From Pseudazoarcus sp963975885 (lineage in GTDB: Bacteria > Pseudomonadota > Gammaproteobacteria > Burkholderiales > Rhodocyclaceae), in NCBI GenBank assembly GCA_963975885.1, contig CAXBIS010000015.1:28366-92365 (forward strand): 64,000 nucleotides of DNA. The letters are read 5' to 3'. The position numbers and the translations under genes were made by a program. Positions within the stretch are counted from its first letter, which is position 1, and every line of letters begins with the position of its first letter. Shown here piece by piece: positions 16,812-26,262 of this stretch. The notes beneath the pieces are model-generated. The model was not told where the DNA came from. It saw only the letters and a list, made by a program, of their open reading frames with translations, and did no database searches.

Positions 16812-16933
16812 GCGTTCTCCGTGAGGAAGTCGAACAGACCGGCCTCCGACACATCATCCGGCGCTGGTAGCGAACGGCATACGCAATACCCATCGGGCTG
16901 ACGACACCCCGCTTCTTGTCGTAGACAATTCAT
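16808..16933 (-). CDS. Small Cys-rich protein, translationally coupled to the DCC gene
   Basis: A 41-codon ORF (MNCLRQEAGCRQPDGYCVCR and on to FDFLTENA) with four cysteines in its first half, C3, C10, C18 and C20. It is preceded by a textbook GGAGGT 9 bases before the ATG (16948-16943), while the DCC gene itself has its start inside this ORF's stop codon (ATGA). This strongly suggests the small ORF is translated and feeds ribosomes to the DCC gene. The product could be a metal- or thiol-binding partner of the DCC protein or merely a leader peptide. I know no family for it. Confidence 0.6.
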   Translation of the reverse strand: MNCLRQEAGCRQPDGYCVCRSLPAPDDVSEAGLFDFLTENA

Positions 16934-16983
16934 GATGCACGGACCTCCGACCCGCGGACAAGTTCGTTCGACGGCCACGACCC

Positions 16984-17907
16984 TCACAAGTCGGCCAGCA
17001 TTCCCTGCTGCGCCAGCGATTCGACATGCTCGCAAATCCGGCCCGGTGTCGTGAACCAGATGTCGCCCCGATCGCGTGCGGCCGCGCAATGCTCGAGCGC
17101 GCGGCGCAGATGGCGCAGCCGGTAAGGCTGGCCCACCAGATAGGGATGCAGCGCGACGCCCATCACCAGCGGTTGGCGCGCGGACTGTTCGAGCATCTCG
17201 TCGAACTGGTCGATGATCATGTCGGCAAAGTCGCGGCCATCGAGCTTGCGCGCGACGATCATCGGGATGTCGTTGAGTTCCTGCGGATAAGGGATGGACC
17301 ACAACGGGCCATGCGCGGTGCGCATGCGCACCGGCTGATCATCGTGCGCCCAGTTGAGGTTGTAGCGGTAGCCGGTCTCGGCGAGCAGATCGGGCGTATG
17401 GCGACTCTCGGAAATCCACGGCGACAACCAGCCGGTGGGCGCGCAGCCGCTCGCCTCGGCGATGCGTTCGCGGCAGGCCGCGAGCAGCGCACGCTCGGCG
17501 TCGACGTCGAGGTCGGCCTGACGCACCGCATTGGTATGCCCGTGGCCAATGATCTCGTCGCCGCGCGCCACGCAGGCCGCGACGACTTCCGGGCAGTGGT
17601 CATACAGCGCGGTGTTGATCAGCGTACCCGAGGGCAGGCCGAGCGCGTCGAACAGCTCCAGACATCTCCAGACGCCTACGCGGTTCCCGTACTCACGCCA
17701 CGAGTAATTGAGTACATCCGGTTCCGGAGAAGGCGGGCCAAGTGCCGCACCCAGCCCTTCGCCGAAGGCGAAATGTTCGATGTTGAAGCCCAGATACACG
17801 GCCAGACGGGCTCCACCCGGCCAGACGTAGTCAGGGCGGTCGTGAATGCCACGGTAGGCAAAGCGACCGTGGTCAGGCAACGGCGGAAGGACTTCGGATC
17901 GGCTCAT
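16984..17907 (-). CDS. Polysaccharide deacetylase family protein, allantoinase (PuuE)-like
   Basis: A 307-residue NodB-type carbohydrate esterase homolog without signal peptide, resembling the cytoplasmic PuuE/allantoinase-like branch that hydrolyses cyclic amides rather than sugars. Visible landmarks are FNIEHFAFGEG, DEIIGHGHTN (metal-binding His residues), TGWLSPWISES and VALHPYLVGQP. The start at ATG 17907 follows a GAGGAG ribosome-binding site. The NTF2-like gene lies 10 bases upstream on the same strand. The context of an SDR and an ABC importer fits uptake and degradation of a nitrogen-containing small molecule; the substrate is unknown. Confidence 0.82.
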   Translation of the reverse strand: MSRSEVLPPLPDHGRFAYRGIHDRPDYVWPGGARLAVYLGFNIEHFAFGEGLGAALGPPSPEPDVLNYSWREYGNRVGVWRCLELFDALGLPSGTLINTALYDHCPEVVAACVARGDEIIGHGHTNAVRQADLDVDAERALLAACRERIAEASGCAPTGWLSPWISESRHTPDLLAETGYRYNLNWAHDDQPVRMRTAHGPLWSIPYPQELNDIPMIVARKLDGRDFADMIIDQFDEMLEQSARQPLVMGVALHPYLVGQPYRLRHLRRALEHCAAARDRGDIWFTTPGRICEHVESLAQQGMLADL

Positions 17908-17917
17908 CGGGCTCTCC

Positions 17918-18355
17918 TCACTGTTGCAGGCCGGCGCGCTGCAGCAACCATTCTGCGCTGTCGTTCCACACCGACATCTCGACAATCTTTGCGTCTCGCA
18001 GCACGTAGCGGTCCACGTAGCGATTGCCTTCGAACGGCGTGCCGTCGGGCCATGCGCCATGCAGCGTTCCCAGCGCGTAGACGATGGCGCATCCATCGTC
18101 TGCGCCGCACACCACCTCGTAGCGCTCAAAGCGCTTCTTGACCCAGGCGTAGCGGCGCGCGTTGAAGGCCGCGCATTCGGACGGATCGCTCATCTGGCGT
18201 CCGCCGGTAAAACGGATGCGCATGTCCGGCGCCATGAAGGCCCTCGCGCCCTCCGGATCCGGGACCATGATCATGCGCAGAAAGCGGTCCACGCTTGCTA
18301 CCGCCGCGCGGGCGGCCTCGGTATCGGCAATGATCTCTACAGGTGCGTCACTCAT
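17918..18355 (-). CDS. NTF2-like / SnoaL-like domain protein
   Basis: A 145-residue alpha+beta cone-fold protein of the nuclear transport factor 2-like superfamily (SnoaL-like), with the usual N-terminal helix pair, VDRFLRMIMVPDPEGARAFM, and a beta-rich C-terminal half, YALGTLHGAWPDGTPFEGNR. Such proteins act as isomerases, dehydratases or ligand-binding subunits in catabolic clusters. It is the first gene of a two-gene unit with the deacetylase homolog and is divergent from the SDR gene across 214 bases. The specific reaction cannot be deduced from sequence. Confidence 0.8.
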   Translation of the reverse strand: MSDAPVEIIADTEAARAAVASVDRFLRMIMVPDPEGARAFMAPDMRIRFTGGRQMSDPSECAAFNARRYAWVKKRFERYEVVCGADDGCAIVYALGTLHGAWPDGTPFEGNRYVDRYVLRDAKIVEMSVWNDSAEWLLQRAGLQQ

Positions 18356-18429
18356 GATGAATTCCTCGAACTTGCACGAAATTGGTGCGGCCAGGAGTCA
18401 CTGAAGAATGCGAAAAAACGCATACACGT

Positions 18430-18445
18430 TGGCCCGATTTTTGCT
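18430..18445 (+). promoter_or_regulatory. Sigma-54-type promoter before the SDR gene
   Basis: TGGCCCGATTTTTGCT fits the -24/-12 consensus TGGCACG-N4-TTGCW with a single mismatch and correct spacing. It points at the SDR gene, whose ATG is 125 bases downstream. An imperfect palindrome GCAC-N7-GTGC just upstream (about 18376-18390) could be an activator site. Sigma-54 control would require an enhancer-binding protein, which is not encoded in this window. Confidence 0.6.
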
Positions 18446-18569
18446 GAAGGTTATGTATGCAAACCGCTGCGGTCGGCGGGCAGAAAGCCATGCGTGATGG
18501 GCCTCCGATCTCGTCCGCACGAACCGAGTCCGCCACCCGCGTACAACCACCGGAGCCAATGGAGTCGTC

Positions 18570-19331
18570 ATGCAGCAGAAGAAGATCACACTCGTCACCG
18601 GAGGGGGCATCGGCATCGGCCGAGCCACCGCCATCGCATCGGCCGGGGCTGGCCATCATGTCGTCGTCACCGATGTGCTCGAACGCGAAGGCAACGACGT
18701 CGTCGAGCACATCCGCGCAACCGGCGGCAGCGCCGAATTCATGCTGCTGGACGTGCGCTCCACACCCCAGGCGGACAGCGTGGTGCGAGCCGTGGAAGAG
18801 GCGCACGGAGCCATCGATGCACTGGTGCTCAACGCCGGCATCGCTCACCGCGTGCCGCTGCCCCAACTGAGCGACGAGAAATGGGACATCACCCACGACA
18901 TCGACCTCAAGGGCATGTTTCGCGTGGCGCGTGCTGCCTTGCCGCACATGCGCAGCCGGGGCAGCGGCGCCATCGTCTGCCTGACCTCGCTGATGGGCGT
19001 GGCCTGGGGCTGGAACGAACACGTGCACTACTCCGCCGCCAAGGCCGGCGTCGTGGGTCTGATGCGGGGGCTGGCGATGGAGGTGGCGCGAGACGGTGTG
19101 CGTGTCAACGCCGTCTCGCCCGGCTTCGTCGAAACCGCGCAACTGGCCTCCGAGGAACACTCTCTGGGCCGCGAGGGCATTCGCAAGGCGGCCGAGTTCA
19201 TTCCGCTGGGGCGCGTCGGCCAGCCCGACGACGTCGCCGACGTCATTCTCTTCCTGGCCTCGCCGGCCGCACGCTACATCACCGGTCAGGTCATCGTTGT
19301 CGACGGCGGCCTCGTCGTCACGGGCCGCTGA
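18570..19331 (+). CDS. Short-chain dehydrogenase/reductase (SDR)
   Basis: A 253-residue classical NAD(P)-dependent oxidoreductase. The cofactor glycine motif TGGGIGIG is at residues 10-17, the NAG motif in LVLNAGIAH, the catalytic Ser in CLTSL, and the Tyr-x3-Lys in HYSAAKAG. The VNAVSPGFVET and C-terminal VIVVDGG motifs complete the FabG-like fold. An acidic residue after strand 2 (VVVTDVLE) favours NAD over NADP. The substrate is unknown. A sigma-54-like promoter lies upstream and a strong terminator hairpin downstream, so the gene forms its own transcription unit beside the ABC importer. Confidence 0.9.
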   Translation: MQQKKITLVTGGGIGIGRATAIASAGAGHHVVVTDVLEREGNDVVEHIRATGGSAEFMLLDVRSTPQADSVVRAVEEAHGAIDALVLNAGIAHRVPLPQLSDEKWDITHDIDLKGMFRVARAALPHMRSRGSGAIVCLTSLMGVAWGWNEHVHYSAAKAGVVGLMRGLAMEVARDGVRVNAVSPGFVETAQLASEEHSLGREGIRKAAEFIPLGRVGQPDDVADVILFLASPAARYITGQVIVVDGGLVVTGR

Positions 19332-19374
19332 GTTGCCGATACCAGTCAGCGCAGCCGTCGCACCCCGCGAGGCA

Positions 19375-19404
19375 AAGCAATCTCCCGACGGCTGGAGATT
19401 GCTT
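19375..19404. terminator. Terminator hairpin between convergent SDR and livF
   Basis: A perfect 11-base stem AAGCAATCTCC / GGAGATTGCTT with an 8-base loop sits between two convergent genes. It has no long T tract on either side. By position it can serve both the SDR gene and the liv operon. Confidence 0.65.
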
Positions 19405-19441
19405 GCTCGCCTTACACTTCGCATGAACAAAGTCCTTCCGG

Positions 19442-20166
19442 TCAATGCCCGCGGCGGCCCAGGTAGGCCTCCATCACGCGCGGGTCCGACGCAAGAGCCC
19501 TGGATTCGCCTGAAATCGACACCACACCGTTTTCCATCACATAGGCGCGCCGCGACACGGCAAGCGCCTGGTTGGCGAGTTGCTCGACGAGCAGCACCGC
19601 CAGACCCTCCTTGTTGAGTTCGACCAGGACCGGGAACAGCATCTCGAGGATCTTCGGCGCCAGCCCCAGCGAAAGCTCGTCGATGACGAGCAGGCGCGGA
19701 CTCGATGCCAGTCCGCGCGCGATCGCCAGCATCTGTTGCTCGCCACCCGACAGCGAACCGGCGAGCTGGGCACGACGCTCGGCCAGACGTGGGAACAGTT
19801 CGTAGGCATGCTCGATGGCCTCTTCGACCTTTGCCGGCTCACGCGAAAACACGAAAGCGCCAACCCGCAGATTGTCCTCGACGGTCTGGTCCGAGAACAC
19901 GTGCCGGCCTTCGGGCACCATCGCCAGACCACGCCGCACCATGGCGTGAGAAGGCAGGCCGGTGACGTCCTCGCCGTCGAACTCGATGCGCCCGGCCACC
20001 GGCTGGACGACCCCCGACAAGGCCTTCATCGTCGATGACTTTCCCGCCCCGTTGGAGCCGATGACGGCAACGAAATCACCGTCTCCGACCTCGATCGAAA
20101 CACCGCGTACGGCCTGAACGTGTCCGTACGCGACCTGCAGATCGGATATTCGCAGCAACATCTGGG

Positions 20167-20170
<4 letters not shown>
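19442..20170 (-). CDS. livF: Branched-chain amino acid-type ABC transporter ATP-binding protein LivF
   Basis: A 242-residue ATPase of the HAAT (hydrophobic amino acid) importer family. It shows Walker A GSNGAGKSS, the LSGGEQQMLAIARGL signature, Walker B LLVIDEL, and the LivF-type C-terminus ending MEAYLG. It energises uptake together with the fused LivM-LivG protein. Its ATG overlaps the stop of the fusion gene by 4 bases. HAAT importers also carry amides, urea and aromatic acids, so the substrate should not be assumed to be leucine. Confidence 0.93.
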
Positions 20171-21992
<1,822 letters not shown>

Positions 21993-21996
<4 letters not shown>

Positions 21997-22868
21997 ACCT
22001 TCTGCACCTCCTTCGGGGAGAAGATGCCTTTCGGGAAGATCAGCAGAAGCAGGATCATCACGCTGAAGCCGACGACCTCGCGCGCAGCGGTACTGCCGAA
22101 ACCTTCAACGAAGCGCTCGAGAATGCCGTAGGCGAATCCGACGATGACCACGCCCCGGGCATTCGACATGCCGGCGATGATCGCTACCAGGAAACCCTTG
22201 AGGCCGAGCAGCAGGCCCATCGTCGCGGACACCTGCACGATGGGCGCGGCGAGGATGCCGGCAACGGCGCCCAGCGCGGCCGCCACCGCGAACGAGATGG
22301 ATGCGACCCGTTTGACGTCGATGCCCATCAGGCCGGCAGCCATCGGGTTGAGCGCGACCGCGCGCATGCCGCGACCGAGCATGGTGTGTTTGTAGAAGCC
22401 GTCGAGCGCGAACAGCAGCCCGATTGCGGCCACCGGTATGAGCAGCTCGTGCATGAACACGCCCGCGCCCATGAAGATGATGGGCTCGTCCATCAACGGC
22501 GACGGCAGCGAACGCGGGTCGGAACCGAAGGTGATGGTGACGAAGGCCTCGATCATCAGGCCGATGGCGATCGTCGACAGCATCCACCCGATCGACGATG
22601 AGCCATGATTCAAGGGCCGCACCGCGATGCGCTCGATGATCACGCCGAAAACGGCGGCCACGGCGATCGCAATCGGAATCCCGAGGTAGAGCGGGATGCC
22701 CGACCACATCAGCGCGACGGAGATCACCGCGCCGATCATCAGGGTGTCGCCGTGCGCGAAGTTCACCGCGCGCACCGCCGACCACATGATGTAGAAGCCA
22801 AGCGCGACGATCGCGTAGATCGCCCCGATGACCATTCCGGACAACAAGTACTGGATGTAGGCTGACAT
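21993..22868 (-). CDS. livH: Branched-chain amino acid-type ABC transporter permease LivH
   Basis: A 291-residue inner-membrane permease of the LivH type, with about eight hydrophobic helices. Family landmarks are GAIYAIVALGFYIMW, VNFAHGDTLMIGA and GLKGFLVAIIAGM. It pairs with the LivM half of the fused downstream protein. The ATG at 22868 (MSAYIQYLLSG) is chosen over one four codons earlier because it matches the normal LivH N-terminus. It is separated from the binding-protein gene by about 135 bases of non-coding sequence. Confidence 0.92.
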
Positions 22869-23003
22869 GACGCCTCGCATTCCCGGTCGCGCAGCCGCCC
22901 TGCGCCCGCGCGGAACGGGGCGGCGCTGACCCGAAAGGGTTGTGAATCCGTTGGAAACTTGTGACCCTGACGCGGGCCGACCGCAGCCGGCCCGCGCAGG
23001 CGA

Positions 23004-24179
23004 TCAGTTGCCGTAAGGAGTCTGGTCGATCGGCTGGATCCGGCCATCGTGCCACGCCGTCCAGACGTAGTTCTCCGGCAGGATGGCGTTGTGGCGACCA
23101 GGCTCGAAGGCCGGCGAGTAGTTCTGCACGATTCCCTGGTGATGAACGTCGTAGAGCGCCTCGCGTACCTTGCTGCGGTCATACTCGCCCGCCTTCTTGA
23201 TGGCTTCGGCGAGGATGTAGACGGCGTCGTAGGTGTTGGCCGCACCCGAGCCGTGACGGATTTCGTCCGGCGACTTGAGGCCGTAGTCCTTCATGATGGT
23301 GTCCAGAACGGCCTGCGGCTGCTCGGCCAGATCGCCCATCCAAGAGTAGGTCTGCAGCACGATCATGCCGTCGGCGAGATCGCCGGCCAGTTCACCCAGC
23401 GTTCCGGTGTTGCCCCACGCCGAAACGATGGTCGGCTTGTATCCGATGCGCTGCATCGAACGCAGGATCTGGTTGGCCTCGAGGTCGCGCGAGTAAAGGA
23501 TGATGGTGTCGACCTTGGCGTCACGCAGGCGCATCAGTTGCGCCGTCATGTCGCGATCTTCCCACTTGAACGATTCCATGCCGCCGACCGTGGCACCTTC
23601 GGCCTCTGCACTCGCCTTCAGGTCGGGCACCGCACCCTGGCCCCAGCCGGTGTCCTCGTACATGACGCCAACCACGCCGCTCTTGGTCACTTCCTTGCTC
23701 TTGCGGATCAACGCCAACGCCTGCCAGCGGTCGAACATCGACACGCGGAACATGTAGTTGGGATCGCGTCCGTTCTCGGTGATCTTGGTACCGGCCGAGA
23801 TCACCGCGATGTAGGGCATCATGGCTTCATGCACGGGCTCGACCACCGCCAGCGCTACGCCCGAGTGCCATCCGCCGAACATGGCGATGCAGTTGTCGGC
23901 CTCGGCAATGCGACGTGCGTTGTCCACGCCGCGCGGCGGCTGGCCGCCGTCGTCGTAGGTCACGAAGCTCAGCGGCTTGCCGAGCACGCCACCCGCGGCG
24001 TTGATCTCCGCGATCGCCACTTCGGCACCCATGCGAATCGACTCGGCCGCCCATGCGGTGGGGCCGGTAATCGGCAGCGACGCACCGATACAGGGTTCGG
24101 ACGAATGCGCCGAAAGGGAGAGGGTTCCACCTGAAACCAGGGCCGCTGCAAGCAGGCCACGAACTGTTCTGGAAGTCAT
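23004..24179 (-). CDS. Periplasmic substrate-binding protein of the Liv-type ABC importer
   Basis: A 391-residue type I periplasmic binding protein. The signal peptide is residues 1-24, followed by CIGASLPITGPTA, the typical start of receptor-family ligand-binding proteins. Later landmarks are GAEVAIAEINAAGGVLGKPL and AANTYDAVYILAEAIKKAG. It is the first gene of the importer operon, with AGGAGA before the ATG, a short palindrome in the leader and a sigma-54-like promoter 116 bases upstream. It resembles binding proteins for amides or other small organic compounds as much as leucine; the ligand is not predictable by eye. Confidence 0.9.
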   Translation of the reverse strand: MTSRTVRGLLAAALVSGGTLSLSAHSSEPCIGASLPITGPTAWAAESIRMGAEVAIAEINAAGGVLGKPLSFVTYDDGGQPPRGVDNARRIAEADNCIAMFGGWHSGVALAVVEPVHEAMMPYIAVISAGTKITENGRDPNYMFRVSMFDRWQALALIRKSKEVTKSGVVGVMYEDTGWGQGAVPDLKASAEAEGATVGGMESFKWEDRDMTAQLMRLRDAKVDTIILYSRDLEANQILRSMQRIGYKPTIVSAWGNTGTLGELAGDLADGMIVLQTYSWMGDLAEQPQAVLDTIMKDYGLKSPDEIRHGSGAANTYDAVYILAEAIKKAGEYDRSKVREALYDVHHQGIVQNYSPAFEPGRHNAILPENYVWTAWHDGRIQPIDQTPYGN

Positions 24180-24200
24180 TGCACTGAATCTCCTAATACG

Positions 24201-24221
24201 GAGTCGTTTCCGGAACGACTC
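24201..24221. promoter_or_regulatory. Perfect palindrome in the leader of the importer operon
   Basis: Arms GAGTCGTT and AACGACTC (8 bases each, perfect) flank a 5-base centre. It lies between the proposed sigma-54 promoter and the start codon, immediately before the ribosome-binding site. It may be an operator or an mRNA hairpin affecting translation initiation. Confidence 0.5.
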
Positions 24222-24294
24222 TTGTGGACACGAACTTCACCTGCGCCAAACCGAAGTGCGAACAATTTTGTTGTCGGTTCTGCACACACGCAGA

Positions 24295-24310
24295 AGCAAT
24301 TGCCGTTCCA
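24295..24310 (-). promoter_or_regulatory. Sigma-54-type promoter before the importer operon
   Basis: On the minus strand TGGAACGGCAATTGCT fits TGGCACG-N4-TTGCW with one mismatch and correct GG/GC spacing. It points at the binding-protein gene 116 bases downstream. Together with the similar site at 18430-18445 it suggests that the SDR and the importer belong to one nitrogen- or substrate-responsive regulon. Confidence 0.6.
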
Positions 24311-24777
24311 CGTTTGGAGGAAACACCACAAATCTTCCAAAGAACATGCCCGCAGCGGCCTCAATCGGCTGCGTTGAAGTCTTTTGTACACAGGTTTTTG
24401 CGCGACTCCCGGGGCATCATGTGTGCATGCGGCAAACGTCGCTCCATCCCTGAGGTGCGTACGCCCGTTCCGCCACACACCAACCGGTCCGAGCACGAAC
24501 TTTCGAGCGAATTTCTGTTCTAGACAAACCGCGCTCGTGCCAATGAAACGCGTGGGTTCTCGCGACCCGTCGGCACCCTTCCCAGCTGCGCCCGCATCAT
24601 GGCGAGGCAGCGGATGGCACCCATGGGAACTGGATCAAGCAGTTCGCGCTCCATCGAAGCGCTTCGACGCACTCGCACGCACTTCAAAGGTGCATCTGAA
24701 ACACGCTGCGGACATCCGTCATCACTTCTTTGGTGCAGTGACGCGGGTGTCGCACCTAAATAGCCGAGGAAGCTCAA
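24311..24777. other. Non-coding region upstream of the importer operon
   Basis: About 470 bases with no convincing gene. An inverted repeat TTTGGA...TCCAAA (24313-24341) and a GCAGC/GCTGC pair near 24350-24375 lie just upstream of the sigma-54-like promoter and could bind an activator. The rest presumably includes the promoter of the DUF3429 gene; I see no clear -35/-10 pair there. Confidence 0.3.
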
Positions 24778-25224
24778 ATGCACGCCAGTTCAACGATTCC
24801 CGCTCCCGCCCGCTGGCTGGGCTTCGGCGGCCTGATTCCCTTCATCGTGCTGGCCGCGGCGACACTGGCCGATTCGGCGAATGCGGCGATGTGGTCGTTC
24901 GCACTGCTGGCCTATGGCGCGGTCATCCTGAGCTTCGTCGGCGCGCTGCACTGGGGCTTTGCAACACTGCTGCAATCGCATTCTGACGCCTACCGCGGAC
25001 GGCTGATGGCGTGGTCGGTCGTGCCGGCGTTGGGCGCCTGGGTGGCCTTGCTGCTGCCGGTGCGCGCCGGGCTGCTGGTCGTCGCCGCGCTGCTGGCCGT
25101 CCATCAGCTTGCCGACATGCTGATGGCGCGTCACCGCGAACTGCCCGCCTGGTATCTGCACCTGCGCACGCCGCTGAGCTTCGGTGCGGTGGCGAGCCTG
25201 GTCATCGTCGCAGGATTTCTGTGA
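24778..25224 (+). CDS. DUF3429 membrane protein
   Basis: A 148-residue inner-membrane protein with about four or five hydrophobic helices. The DUF3429 signature is visible in LLAYGAVILSFVGALHWGFA at about residues 42-61. Function is unknown. Its TGA stop is overlapped by the GTG start of the following flavoprotein gene (GTGA), so the two are co-translated; pairing of DUF3429 with an oxidoreductase has been seen in other proteobacteria. Confidence 0.85.
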   Translation: MHASSTIPAPARWLGFGGLIPFIVLAAATLADSANAAMWSFALLAYGAVILSFVGALHWGFATLLQSHSDAYRGRLMAWSVVPALGAWVALLLPVRAGLLVVAALLAVHQLADMLMARHRELPAWYLHLRTPLSFGAVASLVIVAGFL

Positions 25225-26192
25225 GGCCCATCGCAATCATCGGCGCCGGCATCGCCGGTTTGAGTTGCGCCGTGCGGCTGCGCGAAGCCGGTGTGCCAGT
25301 GGAAGTCATCGAGAAATCGCGCAGCCCGGGTGGCCGCGCCGGGACATGCGGCGGCGATGGCTGGCAGTGCGATCACGGCGCACAGTATTTCACCGCGCGC
25401 GATCCAGACTTCGTCGCCGAGGTCGAGCGCTGGCTCGCAGCCGGTGTCGTCGCCACATGGACACCGCGCCTGGCGGTCTTCGACGGCACGCGGATGCATC
25501 CCAGGATCTCCGGCGAAAAGCGCTTCGTGGCACGGCCAGGCATGTCGACGCTGGGGCGCCATCTGGCCGCGGGCCTTTCGCTGCGCGAGAACACGCGGGT
25601 GACGGCGCTGGCCCATGATGTTGAAGACTGGCTCCTCGACACCGAGGAACACGGCCGGCTCGAACCCTACTCCGGCGTCGTCGTGACCGTACCGGCACCG
25701 CAAGCCGCTGCGATGCTCGCATCCGTCGCGAGCGAGCTGGCACAGGTCGCGGCCGATGCGCCCATGCACGGCTGCTGGGCATTGATTGCACGCTTCGACA
25801 ACGACCCGCAGCTGGATTTCGACGCGGCCTTTGTCAACCACGGCGCCCTGAGCTGGGTCGCGCGCGACTCGTCCAAACCCGGTCGCCCCCCCGGTCACAC
25901 CTGGCTGCTGCATGCGCCAGCCGACACCGAGCTCGGCGGCGAGAGCGAGGCGAAACGCGCACACATTGCCGCATCGATGATCGACGCCTTCGGCGAGCTG
26001 GGCGCGCCGTCGCCCGACAACTGGGTCCTTCATCGCTGGCGTTTTGCCCACAGCCCGGACGCGCCGGTCATCGGAGCACAATGGGACCCCGACGCACGCA
26101 TCGGGCTGGCCGGCGATTGGCTGATGGGCGGACGCATCGAGGGCGCCTGGCTGTCCGGGCGCAAGCTCGCCGAGCACATTCTCGCGGGGTAA
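25221..26192 (+). CDS. Renalase-like NAD(P)/FAD-dependent oxidoreductase
   Basis: A 323-residue flavoprotein with an N-terminal Rossmann dinucleotide fold (IAIIGAGIAGLSCAVRLREA, residues 4-23, then the acidic VEVIEKSRSPGGR) and a C-terminal FAD-binding segment GLAGDWLMGGRIEGAWLSG. HGAQYFTARD is typical of bacterial renalase-like amine-oxidase relatives, which oxidise aberrant reduced nicotinamides. The start is the GTG at 25221 overlapping the DUF3429 stop. A terminator hairpin follows at 26200-26219. Confidence 0.85.
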   Translation: MRPIAIIGAGIAGLSCAVRLREAGVPVEVIEKSRSPGGRAGTCGGDGWQCDHGAQYFTARDPDFVAEVERWLAAGVVATWTPRLAVFDGTRMHPRISGEKRFVARPGMSTLGRHLAAGLSLRENTRVTALAHDVEDWLLDTEEHGRLEPYSGVVVTVPAPQAAAMLASVASELAQVAADAPMHGCWALIARFDNDPQLDFDAAFVNHGALSWVARDSSKPGRPPGHTWLLHAPADTELGGESEAKRAHIAASMIDAFGELGAPSPDNWVLHRWRFAHSPDAPVIGAQWDPDARIGLAGDWLMGGRIEGAWLSGRKLAEHILAG

Positions 26193-26199
26193 ACGGAAA

Positions 26200-26219
26200 A
26201 CGGACCCTTGCGGGTCCGT
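26200..26219. terminator. Terminator hairpin between convergent oxidoreductase and gltD
   Basis: Perfect 8-base stem ACGGACCC / GGGTCCGT with a TTGC tetraloop, located between two convergent genes. No long T run follows on the plus strand; on the minus strand it is followed by TTTTCCGTTT, which suits gltD termination. Confidence 0.7.
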
Positions 26220-26262
26220 CGTCCGTACTGCAGCGCGTGAAGAACTCGTTGTGCGTGCCGCC

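Noticed and set aside
23004..24179. Naming the importer as a leucine/isoleucine/valine transporter
   Set aside because: The family also transports amides, urea and aromatic acids, and the neighbouring enzymes are not those of branched-chain amino acid metabolism, so the substrate was left open.
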